From a virus: a stretch of 47,735 bases of DNA. The stretch is from the IMG/VR virus record IMGVR_UViG_3300037042_003004, positions 1-47,735 of that record; one strand, 5' to 3'. A model generated the notes under the pieces. The model was not told the DNA's origin, did not search any database, and saw only the letters and a program-made list of their open reading frames with translations. Positions within the stretch are counted from its first letter, which is position 1. Each line of letters starts with the position of its first letter. The position numbers and the translations under genes are program-made. Shown in pieces: positions 1 through 8,742 of the stretch.

Positions 1-17
1 GAAACTAACCAAATGAT

Positions 18-47
18 GGGGGGAGCGAAATCTTCCCCCTTTATTTT
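18..47 (+). terminator. Rho-independent terminator-like hairpin
   Basis: GGGGGA at 19-24 pairs with TCCCCC at 34-39 around a short loop and is followed by TTTATTTT. It should end transcription of the gene left of the window (expected to be a capsid gene) or attenuate read-through into the first gene here, whose ATG is only 13 bases downstream. Confidence 0.6.
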
Positions 48-59
48 AAAATTAAAAAC

Positions 60-839
60 ATGAAAATTAAAGAAACAAAAGATGCGCCTATTTCAACTGA
101 AAAATCAGTATTTGATGAGACGCACGACATTATTGCAAATGATATTGTAGTAGAAGAAAATGTAGTAGAGGAAAAAGAAGAATTACTACCTATGTCTTTA
201 GTTCGTAAGCTTCTATTGGAAGTTGAGGAAAGATTGACAAAGAAATTCACTGCAGCAAATAAAAAAGCAGCTAGTCAAGAGTATCTTAGTGAAGAAGAAG
301 ACTATGTAAGAGAGCTTGAAGAGGATTGGTTAGATACTCCTGTAGTATTCTTTGCATTCTCATTTAACTTCGCTATACATGGAGATAAAAAGAGAGGAGT
401 AGAAACTGAGCCACCACATGGAGCTATTAAGTTTAAGCCTTTAATTAGAACAAAGAAGAAAGGGTTAAAAGGTATTCAAGTAGTATCTGTTTCATCTGTA
501 AAGATTAATTCTAAGGTTGAGGCTGAATACGTTAGAAGCCATAGTCAATTTGGAATTGCTTTTTATGAGAACATGGAGTCTGCTCTTAATGTTGATTCTA
601 CCTGGGCGCAAAAAATGGTTGAGGCTCAACAGTCTATTTCAAGATTGTCTGACATGCAGATAATTGCTAGAGCAAAACAGGAGGGAGTTTCTGTATCACA
701 AAGCCCTGAAGGAATGAGAAGACAATTAGTTGAATTAGTAGCTAAGAGGTCAATCAAAAGAGAGGACGAGTTGCTTTACGGAGCGATGAGAAAATCTAAC
801 TTAACAAAAGAGGGAAGAACCTTGATTGAAACGAAATAA
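60..839 (+). CDS. Uncharacterised head/neck-associated phage protein (259 aa)
   Basis: I do not recognise this family. The first 100 residues are charged and acidic and probably disordered or helical. A more globular, beta-rich part follows (about 110-185, with FFAFSFNFAIHGDKK and PHGAIKFKPLIR), and the C-terminus is helical and basic. It is the first gene after a terminator hairpin and lies 10 bases upstream of the ring-protein genes, so a role in the virion head or neck is likely by position. The ATG follows an A/T-rich leader (TTTTAAAATTAAAAAC) with no Shine-Dalgarno, as is usual in Bacteroidota. No membrane segment or catalytic motif is visible. A scaffold or head-completion role is possible but not shown. 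Confidence 0.75.
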   Translation: MKIKETKDAPISTEKSVFDETHDIIANDIVVEENVVEEKEELLPMSLVRKLLLEVEERLTKKFTAANKKAASQEYLSEEEDYVRELEEDWLDTPVVFFAFSFNFAIHGDKKRGVETEPPHGAIKFKPLIRTKKKGLKGIQVVSVSSVKINSKVEAEYVRSHSQFGIAFYENMESALNVDSTWAQKMVEAQQSISRLSDMQIIARAKQEGVSVSQSPEGMRRQLVELVAKRSIKREDELLYGAMRKSNLTKEGRTLIETK

Positions 840-849
840 ATAATATATT

Positions 850-1608
850 ATGATTTTAGTGCAGGATTTACGAAATCAGTTAGCATTTGCTTTAGACGCA
901 GAGGGTTCAGACCATTATCGAGATGATGAAGATTATATCCCAGCGATTAACGCTGCGATGAAATGGCTAACTAGTCTTGTAAATTCTGCCTACGGTCAAA
1001 ATAAAATAGGAGAAGAGATTTTCCGAGAATTATCATATTCAGGTGTTTTCAGAACGAACAATAACTCAAGGGTTTCTTTAAATTCATTTCCATCTGAGGT
1101 TTGGAGTATTCTTGCAATATATCCAAAGCCTAAAGTAGAAGTAAATCCTTTAGTGCCAATTCCTGCAACCCCTGATAATAGCCTTAGTTATTACCTTCCA
1201 AATTTTATTCATATAGAATCAGACCTTGATTGTAAAAGACTAACGTTAGAAGAATGGGCTAGAAACAAAAGAAACCCATTAGAGCAAGGATATGATGGAG
1301 ACCAAACATGTGAAGAATTAAAGATGTATGCTTACCTCAATCCTATAAATTACAGTACAGCAGGCGTGTCTAACTCTCTTCAATACCTGGAAGTTAGACC
1401 TAAAATTGTAAACGATAACATAACTATTTTTTGGGCAAAAAAACCTGATGCTGTTGTTTCAATGACAGATGTTATAGATTTTCCAAATAGTGTTTTTCAA
1501 TTGCTTTTTGATAAAGCTCTTAATTATATTGCATACAAGCAAGGAGACCAAACTAATTTATATACGGTGTCTTCTGCTGATATTACTCAACTTCTAACAA
1601 CATTATAA
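850..1608 (+). CDS. Putative neck ring/adaptor protein 1 (252 aa)
   Basis: This is the first of three consecutive proteins of 242-262 residues that probably form stacked rings between portal and tail. The N-terminus is helical and contains the AINAAMKWLTSLVNSAYG segment typical of head-tail connector proteins. It is followed by beta-strands and loops (SEVWSILAIYPKPKVEV) and a C-terminal helix with FDKALNYIAYKQGD. Its architecture (helix bundle, beta insert, C-terminal helix) and its place between head genes and a giant tail protein resemble connector proteins of short-tailed phages. The stop is one base from the next ATG, so expression is coupled. The ring role is inferred from size and order, not from a decisive motif. 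Confidence 0.6.
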   Translation: MILVQDLRNQLAFALDAEGSDHYRDDEDYIPAINAAMKWLTSLVNSAYGQNKIGEEIFRELSYSGVFRTNNNSRVSLNSFPSEVWSILAIYPKPKVEVNPLVPIPATPDNSLSYYLPNFIHIESDLDCKRLTLEEWARNKRNPLEQGYDGDQTCEELKMYAYLNPINYSTAGVSNSLQYLEVRPKIVNDNITIFWAKKPDAVVSMTDVIDFPNSVFQLLFDKALNYIAYKQGDQTNLYTVSSADITQLLTTL

Positions 1609-1609
1609 G

Positions 1610-2338
1610 ATGACCTACAGATATGTTGTGTACGACCTACAGAAAAATTTTAATGCGTCATTTGATGATGCTAATTTTACTTTTAACCAAATACTTTATT
1701 GGGTACAAGTTGTAGCGAACAGACTTCGTGCTCAAGAGCATGAGTTAACTAATTCAGATTTATATACCTCTACATTTAGCTCTGTACCCGTTCTTACGGA
1801 CAGTAATGGAATGTCATACATTGACCTTCCTGTTCAGATAATGGATTTGCCAAATAATGCAGGTGTAGTATTTGTTACTTACAATGTTGAGTCTTGCAAG
1901 TGTGAAGGTCCGACATTTGCTCAAGTATGGTTTCAAAGCGTTAATCTTGGGGCTGTTCAGCATTTATATCTTGATGAATATACGAAGCCTAGTGTAACAA
2001 ATCCATACTTCTACAGAATCGGAAGTCATGTTGATGGAGCAGCAGTTAATAGATTGTATCTTCTTGGTATAGAATGTATTAAGGTTGAAGATGTATCAAT
2101 TGCTGTAAAGTCTAGTTTAGACCCTACGACAATATGTAATTTAGATGAGCAAATATCTTTGCCTGATGAATTAATCCAAGAATTAATTATGCAGGTATTA
2201 CAGCTTGGAAGATTCATAATGCTTATGCCTAATGAGTCTGTTAATGACGGTCAAGATGGTGGAGAGTTAGATACTCAAATTTATGCAAATAGAGCCGTAA
2301 ATTTACCTGATGCAGCTGCTCAAGAAAGTACACAATAA
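1610..2338 (+). CDS. Putative neck ring/adaptor protein 2 (242 aa)
   Basis: It starts one base after the stop of the previous gene. The N-terminal helix has FNQILYWVQVVANRLRAQEHE, and a beta-rich middle and a C-terminal helix (SLPDELIQELIMQVLQLGRF) follow. The pattern 'N-terminal helix - beta insert - LPDELIQELI helix' is common to connector/ring proteins of Bacteroidota podophages. The C-terminal tail is polar and probably flexible. A structural role in the neck is inferred from its two neighbours of equal size. It has no enzymatic motif. Confidence 0.6.
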   Translation: MTYRYVVYDLQKNFNASFDDANFTFNQILYWVQVVANRLRAQEHELTNSDLYTSTFSSVPVLTDSNGMSYIDLPVQIMDLPNNAGVVFVTYNVESCKCEGPTFAQVWFQSVNLGAVQHLYLDEYTKPSVTNPYFYRIGSHVDGAAVNRLYLLGIECIKVEDVSIAVKSSLDPTTICNLDEQISLPDELIQELIMQVLQLGRFIMLMPNESVNDGQDGGELDTQIYANRAVNLPDAAAQESTQ

Positions 2339-2349
2339 AAACATAAAAA

Positions 2350-3138
2350 ATGACTTCAAACGACTTTGTATCTGTAGACCATTTATTGGGAGAAATAACA
2401 TCTACTGTTAATGACATGGAATTTAAAAGGGGTTTCGCTAAAGGTTGGTATATATCAAGAATACAGGATGCTCTACAGGAATTGTCATTAGACACTTTTT
2501 GGTTGCAAGAGAAGCATGACTTTGTTATTCCTTCTAATTGCAGAATCCCTATGCCTAAGAACGTATTTAATCTTCGTGAGATTTATCTATACAATGATGA
2601 AATATGTAACCCTGGAAAGACTGTAAACGTTTATTGGAAAAGATTGTTTGATAATAGTTATGATGGTCAAGGGTATACTGCAAAGGTAAAAGATGACGGT
2701 AGTAATAATAATGACCCTTTTCAACCAAATCAAAGCTTTAGAAGTAGAGGTGGAGGATTCAATAATTCTTTTAGAGGACCTAAATACTATTACAATATCT
2801 CAGATGATTCCAACAAAATTGTCATGTTAAGCAGAGAATGTGCTTCATACAAACATGTTAGAATGATATTTAACGGAATGGGTGTTTCTAATGGAGATAT
2901 GCCTACTGTTCCTAGATTTTTTGAAAGAGCAGTTGTTGATTATGTTGAAGAGAGATTTTATAACGCAATGAAATCAAGAGATGTAAGAACTTATCGCCCT
3001 TTATGGACTGATTCATTTTCAAAGCTTAACGACTTAACAACAGGTAGTTGGAATAAAGCTAGAAAGAGAGTTAAAGCAATGGATTCAGCTGAAAAGGAAT
3101 CTATGGAGGAATATATCTCATCTATGTACCATAAATAA
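2350..3138 (+). CDS. Putative neck ring/adaptor protein 3 (262 aa)
   Basis: This is the third protein of similar length and plan. An N-terminal helix (YISRIQDALQELSLDTFW) leads into strands (KHDFVIPSNCRIPMPKNVF, LREIYLYND). Then comes a Gly/Asn/Ser-rich loop at about 118-140, more strands, and a C-terminal helical region beginning VPRFFERAVVDYVEERFY. The gene overlaps the next ATG by one base (TAATG), so translation is coupled. A ring or gatekeeper protein of the portal-tail interface is the best guess from context. The Gly/Ser-rich loop could be a flexible lumen loop. Confidence 0.6.
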   Translation: MTSNDFVSVDHLLGEITSTVNDMEFKRGFAKGWYISRIQDALQELSLDTFWLQEKHDFVIPSNCRIPMPKNVFNLREIYLYNDEICNPGKTVNVYWKRLFDNSYDGQGYTAKVKDDGSNNNDPFQPNQSFRSRGGGFNNSFRGPKYYYNISDDSNKIVMLSRECASYKHVRMIFNGMGVSNGDMPTVPRFFERAVVDYVEERFYNAMKSRDVRTYRPLWTDSFSKLNDLTTGSWNKARKRVKAMDSAEKESMEEYISSMYHK

Positions 3139-3407
3139 TGGAAAAGCCAAAAATACTAATTAGACTTACCTCTCAATTAAGAGGTCAAGGAGATAAGACC
3201 CCTGCAATTAATGCTCTCAAATATTTGCGTAAATTTGGACTAATAGAGTCAGATTCTTTAAAGCTTACGGAAAAAGGCAAAATTAGAAATGCTATGAGTC
3301 CAGGTGACAGAGCCAAAGACAGAGCTTCTAAAGAGTCAGGTCATTCAACAAGCGACTATAGTTATGACAAGCGAACAAATAGAGCAACATTAAAGTATGG
3401 TAAATAG
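3138..3407 (+). CDS. Small conserved phage protein, NRATLK family (89 aa)
   Basis: A small, very basic protein. A predicted helical N-terminal half (LRGQGDKTPAINALKYLRKF) leads to a C-terminal block with MSPGDRAKDRASKESGH and YDKRTNRATLK. This C-terminal block is one I associate with small proteins in Bacteroidota phages, where the function is unknown. It sits between ring and nozzle genes and overlaps both neighbours (1 base upstream, 11 bases downstream). Its charge suggests nucleic-acid contact or a packaged DNA-binding protein, which is inference only. Confidence 0.75.
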   Translation: MEKPKILIRLTSQLRGQGDKTPAINALKYLRKFGLIESDSLKLTEKGKIRNAMSPGDRAKDRASKESGHSTSDYSYDKRTNRATLKYGK

Positions 3408-3600
3408 TTTAAATAATAAGATTGTTTCTAGGGGATTTGGAGACACTATAGCTAAAATGACAAGGAAAACAGGTGTTGCTAGTGCAGTAAAAGGTATTAG
3501 TAAAGCTGTGGGAATAGAAGATTGTGGCTGTGATGGAAGACAAGAAGCGCTTAATGACCCTAAACTTTTAGTTAATAAACTATTTTATAAAAAACAATAA
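3397..3600 (+). CDS. Small CGC-motif phage protein (67 aa)
   Basis: The protein has a helical, basic N-terminal part (GFGDTIAKMTRKTGVASAVKG) followed by EDCGCDGRQEALN and a KLFYKK end. I associate the pattern 'DTIxKxTKxTGI...CGCDxRxExLN' with small proteins of Bacteroidota phages. The function is unknown. The two cysteines spaced by one Gly could bind metal or form a surface disulphide. The start lies 11 bases inside the previous gene, and the stop is one base before the ATG of the giant protein, so this is a tightly coupled unit. Confidence 0.75.
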   Translation: MVNSLNNKIVSRGFGDTIAKMTRKTGVASAVKGISKAVGIEDCGCDGRQEALNDPKLLVNKLFYKKQ

Positions 3601-3601
3601 A

Positions 3602-6600
3602 ATGAAGCAACAGCACCACCCTATAGATGTAAGAACTTATGAAAAGGGAATTTCATCTGATATAAATGATGAATTAGCTTCTCAATCACAAGAAGGAGTT
3701 CATGTTGATGCATTGAATATGCGTAGCATGCCTATGGATGGAGATAACCTTGCTAAGAAGAAAATAAAAGGTGAGGTTGTTAAATTTGACAATATAGACA
3801 ATAGATGTTTCTTGCCTGTTCCTGGAACAATTAGCCCTAGTTATGAGTGCATGATGACATTAGAGGTTAATGGCTTTATTGTAGAGTCTTGGGCTTCTAG
3901 CAATAATTTAACAGAGCCTCCTTTTATTCGTATTGATGGTAAGATAGTTTGTATGAGCTTTCTACTTCCTTTTGAGTTAAGTCACCCATTACAGTATGAC
4001 AAGAATGAAAACTGTGTAAGTGGAGAAATGTACATAACAAATAACAACACTCCTCCAATCGTATTATCTGTTAAAGATTTAATGGATAATTCAGGCATGA
4101 CTCCAGGCAGTTCTTGTACTCAAGTATATTTTGATGATTTTAATTTAGATGAATACGTTATACAAACTACAGGTACACTTTTTAAACCTGCATTTATAAA
4201 GCAAGTTGCAGGGGCATCCCCTTCTACTTTTGATGCTGTATTTGGTGCTAATGGATTATCTGTAGGCAGTTATTCATATTCATATAGATATGTTTCTACC
4301 GCAGGAGATAGGACTCCATTTTCACCTATTACTGAATTGATTCCTGTTGTTATGAATAATAGTTCTCAGTTTGACCCATACTTTCCTAATAGCCGAACAT
4401 TTTCTGCTGAACCAAATATTACATCTTCATCTCCTTATGGAAATCATATTAGAATAAAGTATGATAATAATAATGAGTTTTCTTTTATTGAAGTAAGAAG
4501 AGATGCATGGTACGCAGGAGATACGGTAGATACCCCTCCTATATCAGAAATAATTGGAAGTTTTAGTATATTAGATGGTTTAAACATTGTTGATGTATTA
4601 GATAGGGCTGACCCTTTATTTGAAGGTTCTGTCATACTTACTCTTGAAGAACAAACAGAACAAACTTCATCTATAAAAAGAGCTAAATCTCTTCGTTATT
4701 TTAATGAGAGATTATATCTAATGAACATAGGGTACGTTTCAAGAGACCTTGGTGGAGAGATTGGATTTGTAGATTCTATTAATCCTATATTTCCTACAAT
4801 ACAGAAAATAGGAAAACAAGGGCATAAGCACGTTTATAACGCAGCTATGCACAAAAGTAATATGAGAGGTGAGCGAACAGGATTTGCTGTCGTCTTACAC
4901 GATAAAAGTAACAACACTTCTTTTGCTGTAGAAATACCTAACTCATCTAATATAGAGTTTCCAAACAGAAGAGATATTGTTTCTCCTGAAACGCTAGGAA
5001 CTTCTTACTTTGGTGTAGTTCAAGCATCAACAGTTGATGGTACTATTGATTTAACTCATGAGGTATTTGACCATTATGATGCGACTAGAAGAACAGAGCA
5101 GGGACTGCCTGGAAATGATGGTCTTATTTCTTTTCGACAAACTGACCCTTATGCTACATTAAATCCAACTTCTCAGCTTGATACAAATAGCACATATCAA
5201 TATCAAATTAATGGTAAGGCTGCTATTGGTGGTCAGACTAGTGGTTCAGCCTTATATAACCCAAAAGGATTTGGATTAGATTACTACGCTCAAGGTGTTG
5301 CTTTTAAAGGAATTACTACTTACCCTGCTGCTTGGGCAGAAGGATTCTCTGTGATACAAACAGAACCTGCAAAAAGAGTTGTTGCTCAAGGATTAGGTTT
5401 TTATAATTTGACAGAAGCTGATGATGGTTTTGGTGTGGACGCATCTAAATCAACTACAGCTTTTAGCGCATATTTCCCTGATTTGGAGTTATTGTTTCCT
5501 GATGTTTATGAAGATTTTATAAATAATCCATCTACATTTAAGCTTCAGTTGGTATCTCCGTTGGGATATTTTACGGAAGTTTATTCACATGAAAACCCAT
5601 TATCATTAAGAGATTCGGGGGCAGACATGATAACCTATGCACGCATACTAAGAGATGGAACAAATTTTGCAGAACTTCCAATACAAGCTGAATTTAACCC
5701 TGCAATATCAGGTTTAGGTAAAGCAGGTATTCCTTTTCCAGGTCCAAGTGATGATTTTGATTATGTTGCTTACGGTAGATATTCAAATTTTATAACTCAA
5801 GATTCTCCTGCGTTTCCATCTAATGCTCAAGGGAATAGAATTTTTGATATAATTGATGCTCAAAATATGGCTACATACTCAGGTATTCAATCATATCTTA
5901 GAGTTGAAACTGACCCTACAACTTGGGGAACTATATATAATACAAGTGGTCCTAATAGCTTTCCTAGTGCTAATTTAGATGCAAATGAGGATGGAGTAAT
6001 GGAATGGAGAGAGCCAATGTATGTAATCAACCTAATTAAAGAGGATGCTAATATAAATCCAGGGCTAACTACTCAATACAAATATTCATCTGCATATACT
6101 AAATTTAAATCTCGCATACTTGAATCTTCAGGTCAGCTTAATCAAACTGTCTTATTAGTTTCAGAACGATGGGAAGATTGTATTCCAAGAATTACAGGTC
6201 AAGTATTTAATGCTTATTCTTCGTTATATAGATTTGTTTCTGTTGTTGATTTAAATGGATTAGAAACTAAATGGTTGAACGTGACATTTGAATCTGCTCC
6301 TTTTGTATCTACATTGCTAGCTAACATGGCTTTAAATGGATTTGATACAGTTACGGATGCGTCAGGGTCGTATGTGGTACATGGCATATATAGAAGTCAA
6401 CAGACAGCTGATAATTTATGTCCAATATTTTCATTAATATTTAATAATACTTTAGGATATACACAGTTTACAGTTCCTGCATTTGGTTCTAATGTTTATG
6501 TTTTGTATGACAATAGAATACCTGTAAGAGTATTTTGTGGTGATACATATATTAACGAATCTGTTTGGGCTGTAATGGACAATGAGTTTGGGAATAATGG

Positions 6601-8140
6601 AAACCCTAAAGATTCTCAAGCAGAGTTTAAGATGAATATACCGTTTCCAATGAAACTGTATGAGTACGCTGCAGGATATAGAGTATGGGAAAATTCTGAC
6701 CCATATAACTATACTACTGATGAATTTAAGTTTAATGTAGGTGGAGTGGCATCTGCATTGATTAGACAGTTAATTACTATGTGGACAGCTGAGACTAGAA
6801 TAAACTTGTCTTTCGCATTTAATACAGAAGCTCCCGATAAAGCTGTTTCCAACCAATTCTTTCCATTGGTAAACTACATTCCTAGACCTCATAAATGGAA
6901 GCCAGGAAGTGAAGATGATAGAGCTGCGTTTGAAGGTAATAACAACCTAAATCCTTTATACTATGATGATTATGGTTTTGAGTGGAATCTATGGAATTAT
7001 GGTGGGTTTAGATTTAAGCCACAAGTTAATTTAGATTATTCAAAATCACAAACAACAATTATATACACTACTGTTCCATTACTTGGTTTTGAGGAGCAGA
7101 CTCAATTTTGTACTAGAATACTATGGTCAGAAAAGAGACCTATAAATGTTCAGAATACACCTACGGTAAAAACGTTTCCTCCATTGAACTTATATGATAT
7201 ATCTGATGATACAGGGGAAATAAAATTTGCTTGGAGTGCTTTATCTCAAGATAAGGGTAACAACTTATACGCTTTTACTAATAGTGGAGTATGCTTACTT
7301 CTTGTTGATAAGAGAATTATACATGAGATAAATGCAAATGAACTAGCTACAATAGGTTCTGACGTAGGAGGGATATTAAATCAGCTATGGATAGATAGAA
7401 CTATTGGTATGACTGACGAGACATGGCGAAGTTGGGGTGAATACTCAAATTCAATATTATTTGTGAATGATGTTTCTGCATATGCTTTTAATAACAATGA
7501 GCTTTTAGAGATAGCAAGAACAGGATTCTTTGATTTATTACAAAGAAAATTCATTTCTAAAATAGGAGTTGGATATAGTTCTGAACTATGTGGTGTTTAT
7601 AATTTAAAGAATAAAGAGTATATCTTCAATGTTAAAGACGGAGAAGAATTTAGCACGCTTATTTATGGTATGGACCAAGCTGCTCTTCAGTGCCAAAGTT
7701 CTTATAACTATGATAAATATCTTCAGTTAAAGAACAGATTATTCGGGATGAAGGATGGTGTTACTTACGAATTAGGCATTGGAAATCAATTGAACGGAGT
7801 AGATGTTGAGGCTTATTTAACAGGTTCTTCTGATAAAGAGATTTACTTTGATAAAGAATTTATTAGAATAAGAGTAAATTCAAACTTCAAACCTGAAAAG
7901 ATTTACTTCTATAGTAGCTATAAAGATTACCTCATTGATAACTTTTCATCTGTTGTTGATGCAGTATTGAATCCAATAGCAATAAAAGATTATTTTGGAT
8001 ACGAATGTTACATACCAAGAAAATTAGTAGCCCCTCATTTTAGGGAACAAGGAAGAGTAGTTCTTTTTAAGATAACTAATTCGGCTCAAGAAGAGTTTCT
8101 TGTGACTAGTACAGGAGTGCAATACAAAGCATTAAAATAA
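3602..8140 (+). CDS. Giant tail nozzle/muzzle-like structural protein (1512 aa)
   Basis: A very large beta-rich protein. The N-terminus has DVRTYEKGISSDINDELAS, a motif seen at the start of large tail proteins of Bacteroidota podophages. Repeated Tyr/Asn/Asp/Gly-rich strands and loops follow throughout, for example SYSYSYRYVSTAGDRTPFSP at about 225-245. Late in the protein are segments like beta-propeller blades (DKGNNLYAFTNSGVCLLLVD; SNSILFVNDVSAYAFNNNEL). Placement after three ring proteins and before the internal virion proteins corresponds to T7 gp12 (nozzle) and to the crAss-like muzzle. No tape-measure or sheath genes are seen, consistent with a short tail. There are no signal peptide or membrane segments. 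The role is inferred from order, size and the propeller-like stretches. Confidence 0.65.
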   Translation: MKQQHHPIDVRTYEKGISSDINDELASQSQEGVHVDALNMRSMPMDGDNLAKKKIKGEVVKFDNIDNRCFLPVPGTISPSYECMMTLEVNGFIVESWASSNNLTEPPFIRIDGKIVCMSFLLPFELSHPLQYDKNENCVSGEMYITNNNTPPIVLSVKDLMDNSGMTPGSSCTQVYFDDFNLDEYVIQTTGTLFKPAFIKQVAGASPSTFDAVFGANGLSVGSYSYSYRYVSTAGDRTPFSPITELIPVVMNNSSQFDPYFPNSRTFSAEPNITSSSPYGNHIRIKYDNNNEFSFIEVRRDAWYAGDTVDTPPISEIIGSFSILDGLNIVDVLDRADPLFEGSVILTLEEQTEQTSSIKRAKSLRYFNERLYLMNIGYVSRDLGGEIGFVDSINPIFPTIQKIGKQGHKHVYNAAMHKSNMRGERTGFAVVLHDKSNNTSFAVEIPNSSNIEFPNRRDIVSPETLGTSYFGVVQASTVDGTIDLTHEVFDHYDATRRTEQGLPGNDGLISFRQTDPYATLNPTSQLDTNSTYQYQINGKAAIGGQTSGSALYNPKGFGLDYYAQGVAFKGITTYPAAWAEGFSVIQTEPAKRVVAQGLGFYNLTEADDGFGVDASKSTTAFSAYFPDLELLFPDVYEDFINNPSTFKLQLVSPLGYFTEVYSHENPLSLRDSGADMITYARILRDGTNFAELPIQAEFNPAISGLGKAGIPFPGPSDDFDYVAYGRYSNFITQDSPAFPSNAQGNRIFDIIDAQNMATYSGIQSYLRVETDPTTWGTIYNTSGPNSFPSANLDANEDGVMEWREPMYVINLIKEDANINPGLTTQYKYSSAYTKFKSRILESSGQLNQTVLLVSERWEDCIPRITGQVFNAYSSLYRFVSVVDLNGLETKWLNVTFESAPFVSTLLANMALNGFDTVTDASGSYVVHGIYRSQQTADNLCPIFSLIFNNTLGYTQFTVPAFGSNVYVLYDNRIPVRVFCGDTYINESVWAVMDNEFGNNGNPKDSQAEFKMNIPFPMKLYEYAAGYRVWENSDPYNYTTDEFKFNVGGVASALIRQLITMWTAETRINLSFAFNTEAPDKAVSNQFFPLVNYIPRPHKWKPGSEDDRAAFEGNNNLNPLYYDDYGFEWNLWNYGGFRFKPQVNLDYSKSQTTIIYTTVPLLGFEEQTQFCTRILWSEKRPINVQNTPTVKTFPPLNLYDISDDTGEIKFAWSALSQDKGNNLYAFTNSGVCLLLVDKRIIHEINANELATIGSDVGGILNQLWIDRTIGMTDETWRSWGEYSNSILFVNDVSAYAFNNNELLEIARTGFFDLLQRKFISKIGVGYSSELCGVYNLKNKEYIFNVKDGEEFSTLIYGMDQAALQCQSSYNYDKYLQLKNRLFGMKDGVTYELGIGNQLNGVDVEAYLTGSSDKEIYFDKEFIRIRVNSNFKPEKIYFYSSYKDYLIDNFSSVVDAVLNPIAIKDYFGYECYIPRKLVAPHFREQGRVVLFKITNSAQEEFLVTSTGVQYKALK

Positions 8141-8144
8141 TCAT

Positions 8145-8152
8145 TAACTTTG
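8145..8152 (+). promoter_or_regulatory. Candidate -7 box (TAACTTTG)
   Basis: TAACTTTG fits the Bacteroidota -7 consensus TAnnTTTG and lies 14 bases before the ATG of the 191-residue protein. No convincing TTG is seen at the -33 position, so this is only a half-promoter by the host consensus. Confidence 0.35.
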
Positions 8153-8166
8153 ATAAAAATATAATT

Positions 8167-8742
8167 ATGGCAGACAAAGATAAAGTTGCAGGAGAGAAAA
8201 AGGGAGGTTTAAAAAACATGTTTACTGGAATAGCAGGAAGCACTCCTCAACAAGCAGCAGCAGGTTTTGCGTTAGGTGCAGCACAGACAGGTATTGGAAT
8301 GGCTCAAGAGAAGAAAGCTGAGGCTTTACTCCCTGCTGTAGAAGATAAAATGAGCCGTGATTATTTAGAGCTAATAAGAAGAAAGAGAAGGGCTGCTGAA
8401 ACAGGCACAAGTACTACTGCTGAAAGAGGTAATTTTAGGCAGGTGCTGAAAGATGTTTTAGACAAATCATTTAAAGGTGGAGGTGGTGGAAGCACTAGCG
8501 TTTTATCTCAACTTTTAGCTGACCAAAATGCAGCATTAAGAGATAGAAGAGCGCAAGAGCAGCTAGCATATGCGCAAGAAGAAGGCAAAAAAGTGGAAGA
8601 AATGGCAGGAATTAAAAGAGAGCTTGGTATGTTTAGAGCAAATCAAAAATTCGCTAAAGCTGCTACTAATAAGGCTGCAGGTTCAACAAATATGTTGGCT
8701 TCTATTGGAGGAAAACCAGCAACACCTAAAGACGAAGCGTAA
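8167..8742 (+). CDS. Internal virion/ejection protein, gp14-like by position (191 aa)
   Basis: A small-residue-rich hydrophobic stretch near the N-terminus (QAAAGFALGAAQTGIGMAQ, about 28-47) looks like a glycine-zipper membrane-insertion helix. A long, charged, coiled-coil-like region follows, with a GGGGGS hinge near residue 105 and another helix (DRRAQEQLAYAQEEGKKVEE). T7 gp14, which forms the outer-membrane pore during DNA ejection, has nearly the same length and is likewise the first of three internal core proteins. Here the next two genes are also long helical proteins of increasing size. The stop overlaps the next ATG (TAATG). The assignment rests on order, size and the N-terminal hydrophobic helix. 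Confidence 0.5.
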   Translation: MADKDKVAGEKKGGLKNMFTGIAGSTPQQAAAGFALGAAQTGIGMAQEKKAEALLPAVEDKMSRDYLELIRRKRRAAETGTSTTAERGNFRQVLKDVLDKSFKGGGGGSTSVLSQLLADQNAALRDRRAQEQLAYAQEEGKKVEEMAGIKRELGMFRANQKFAKAATNKAAGSTNMLASIGGKPATPKDEA

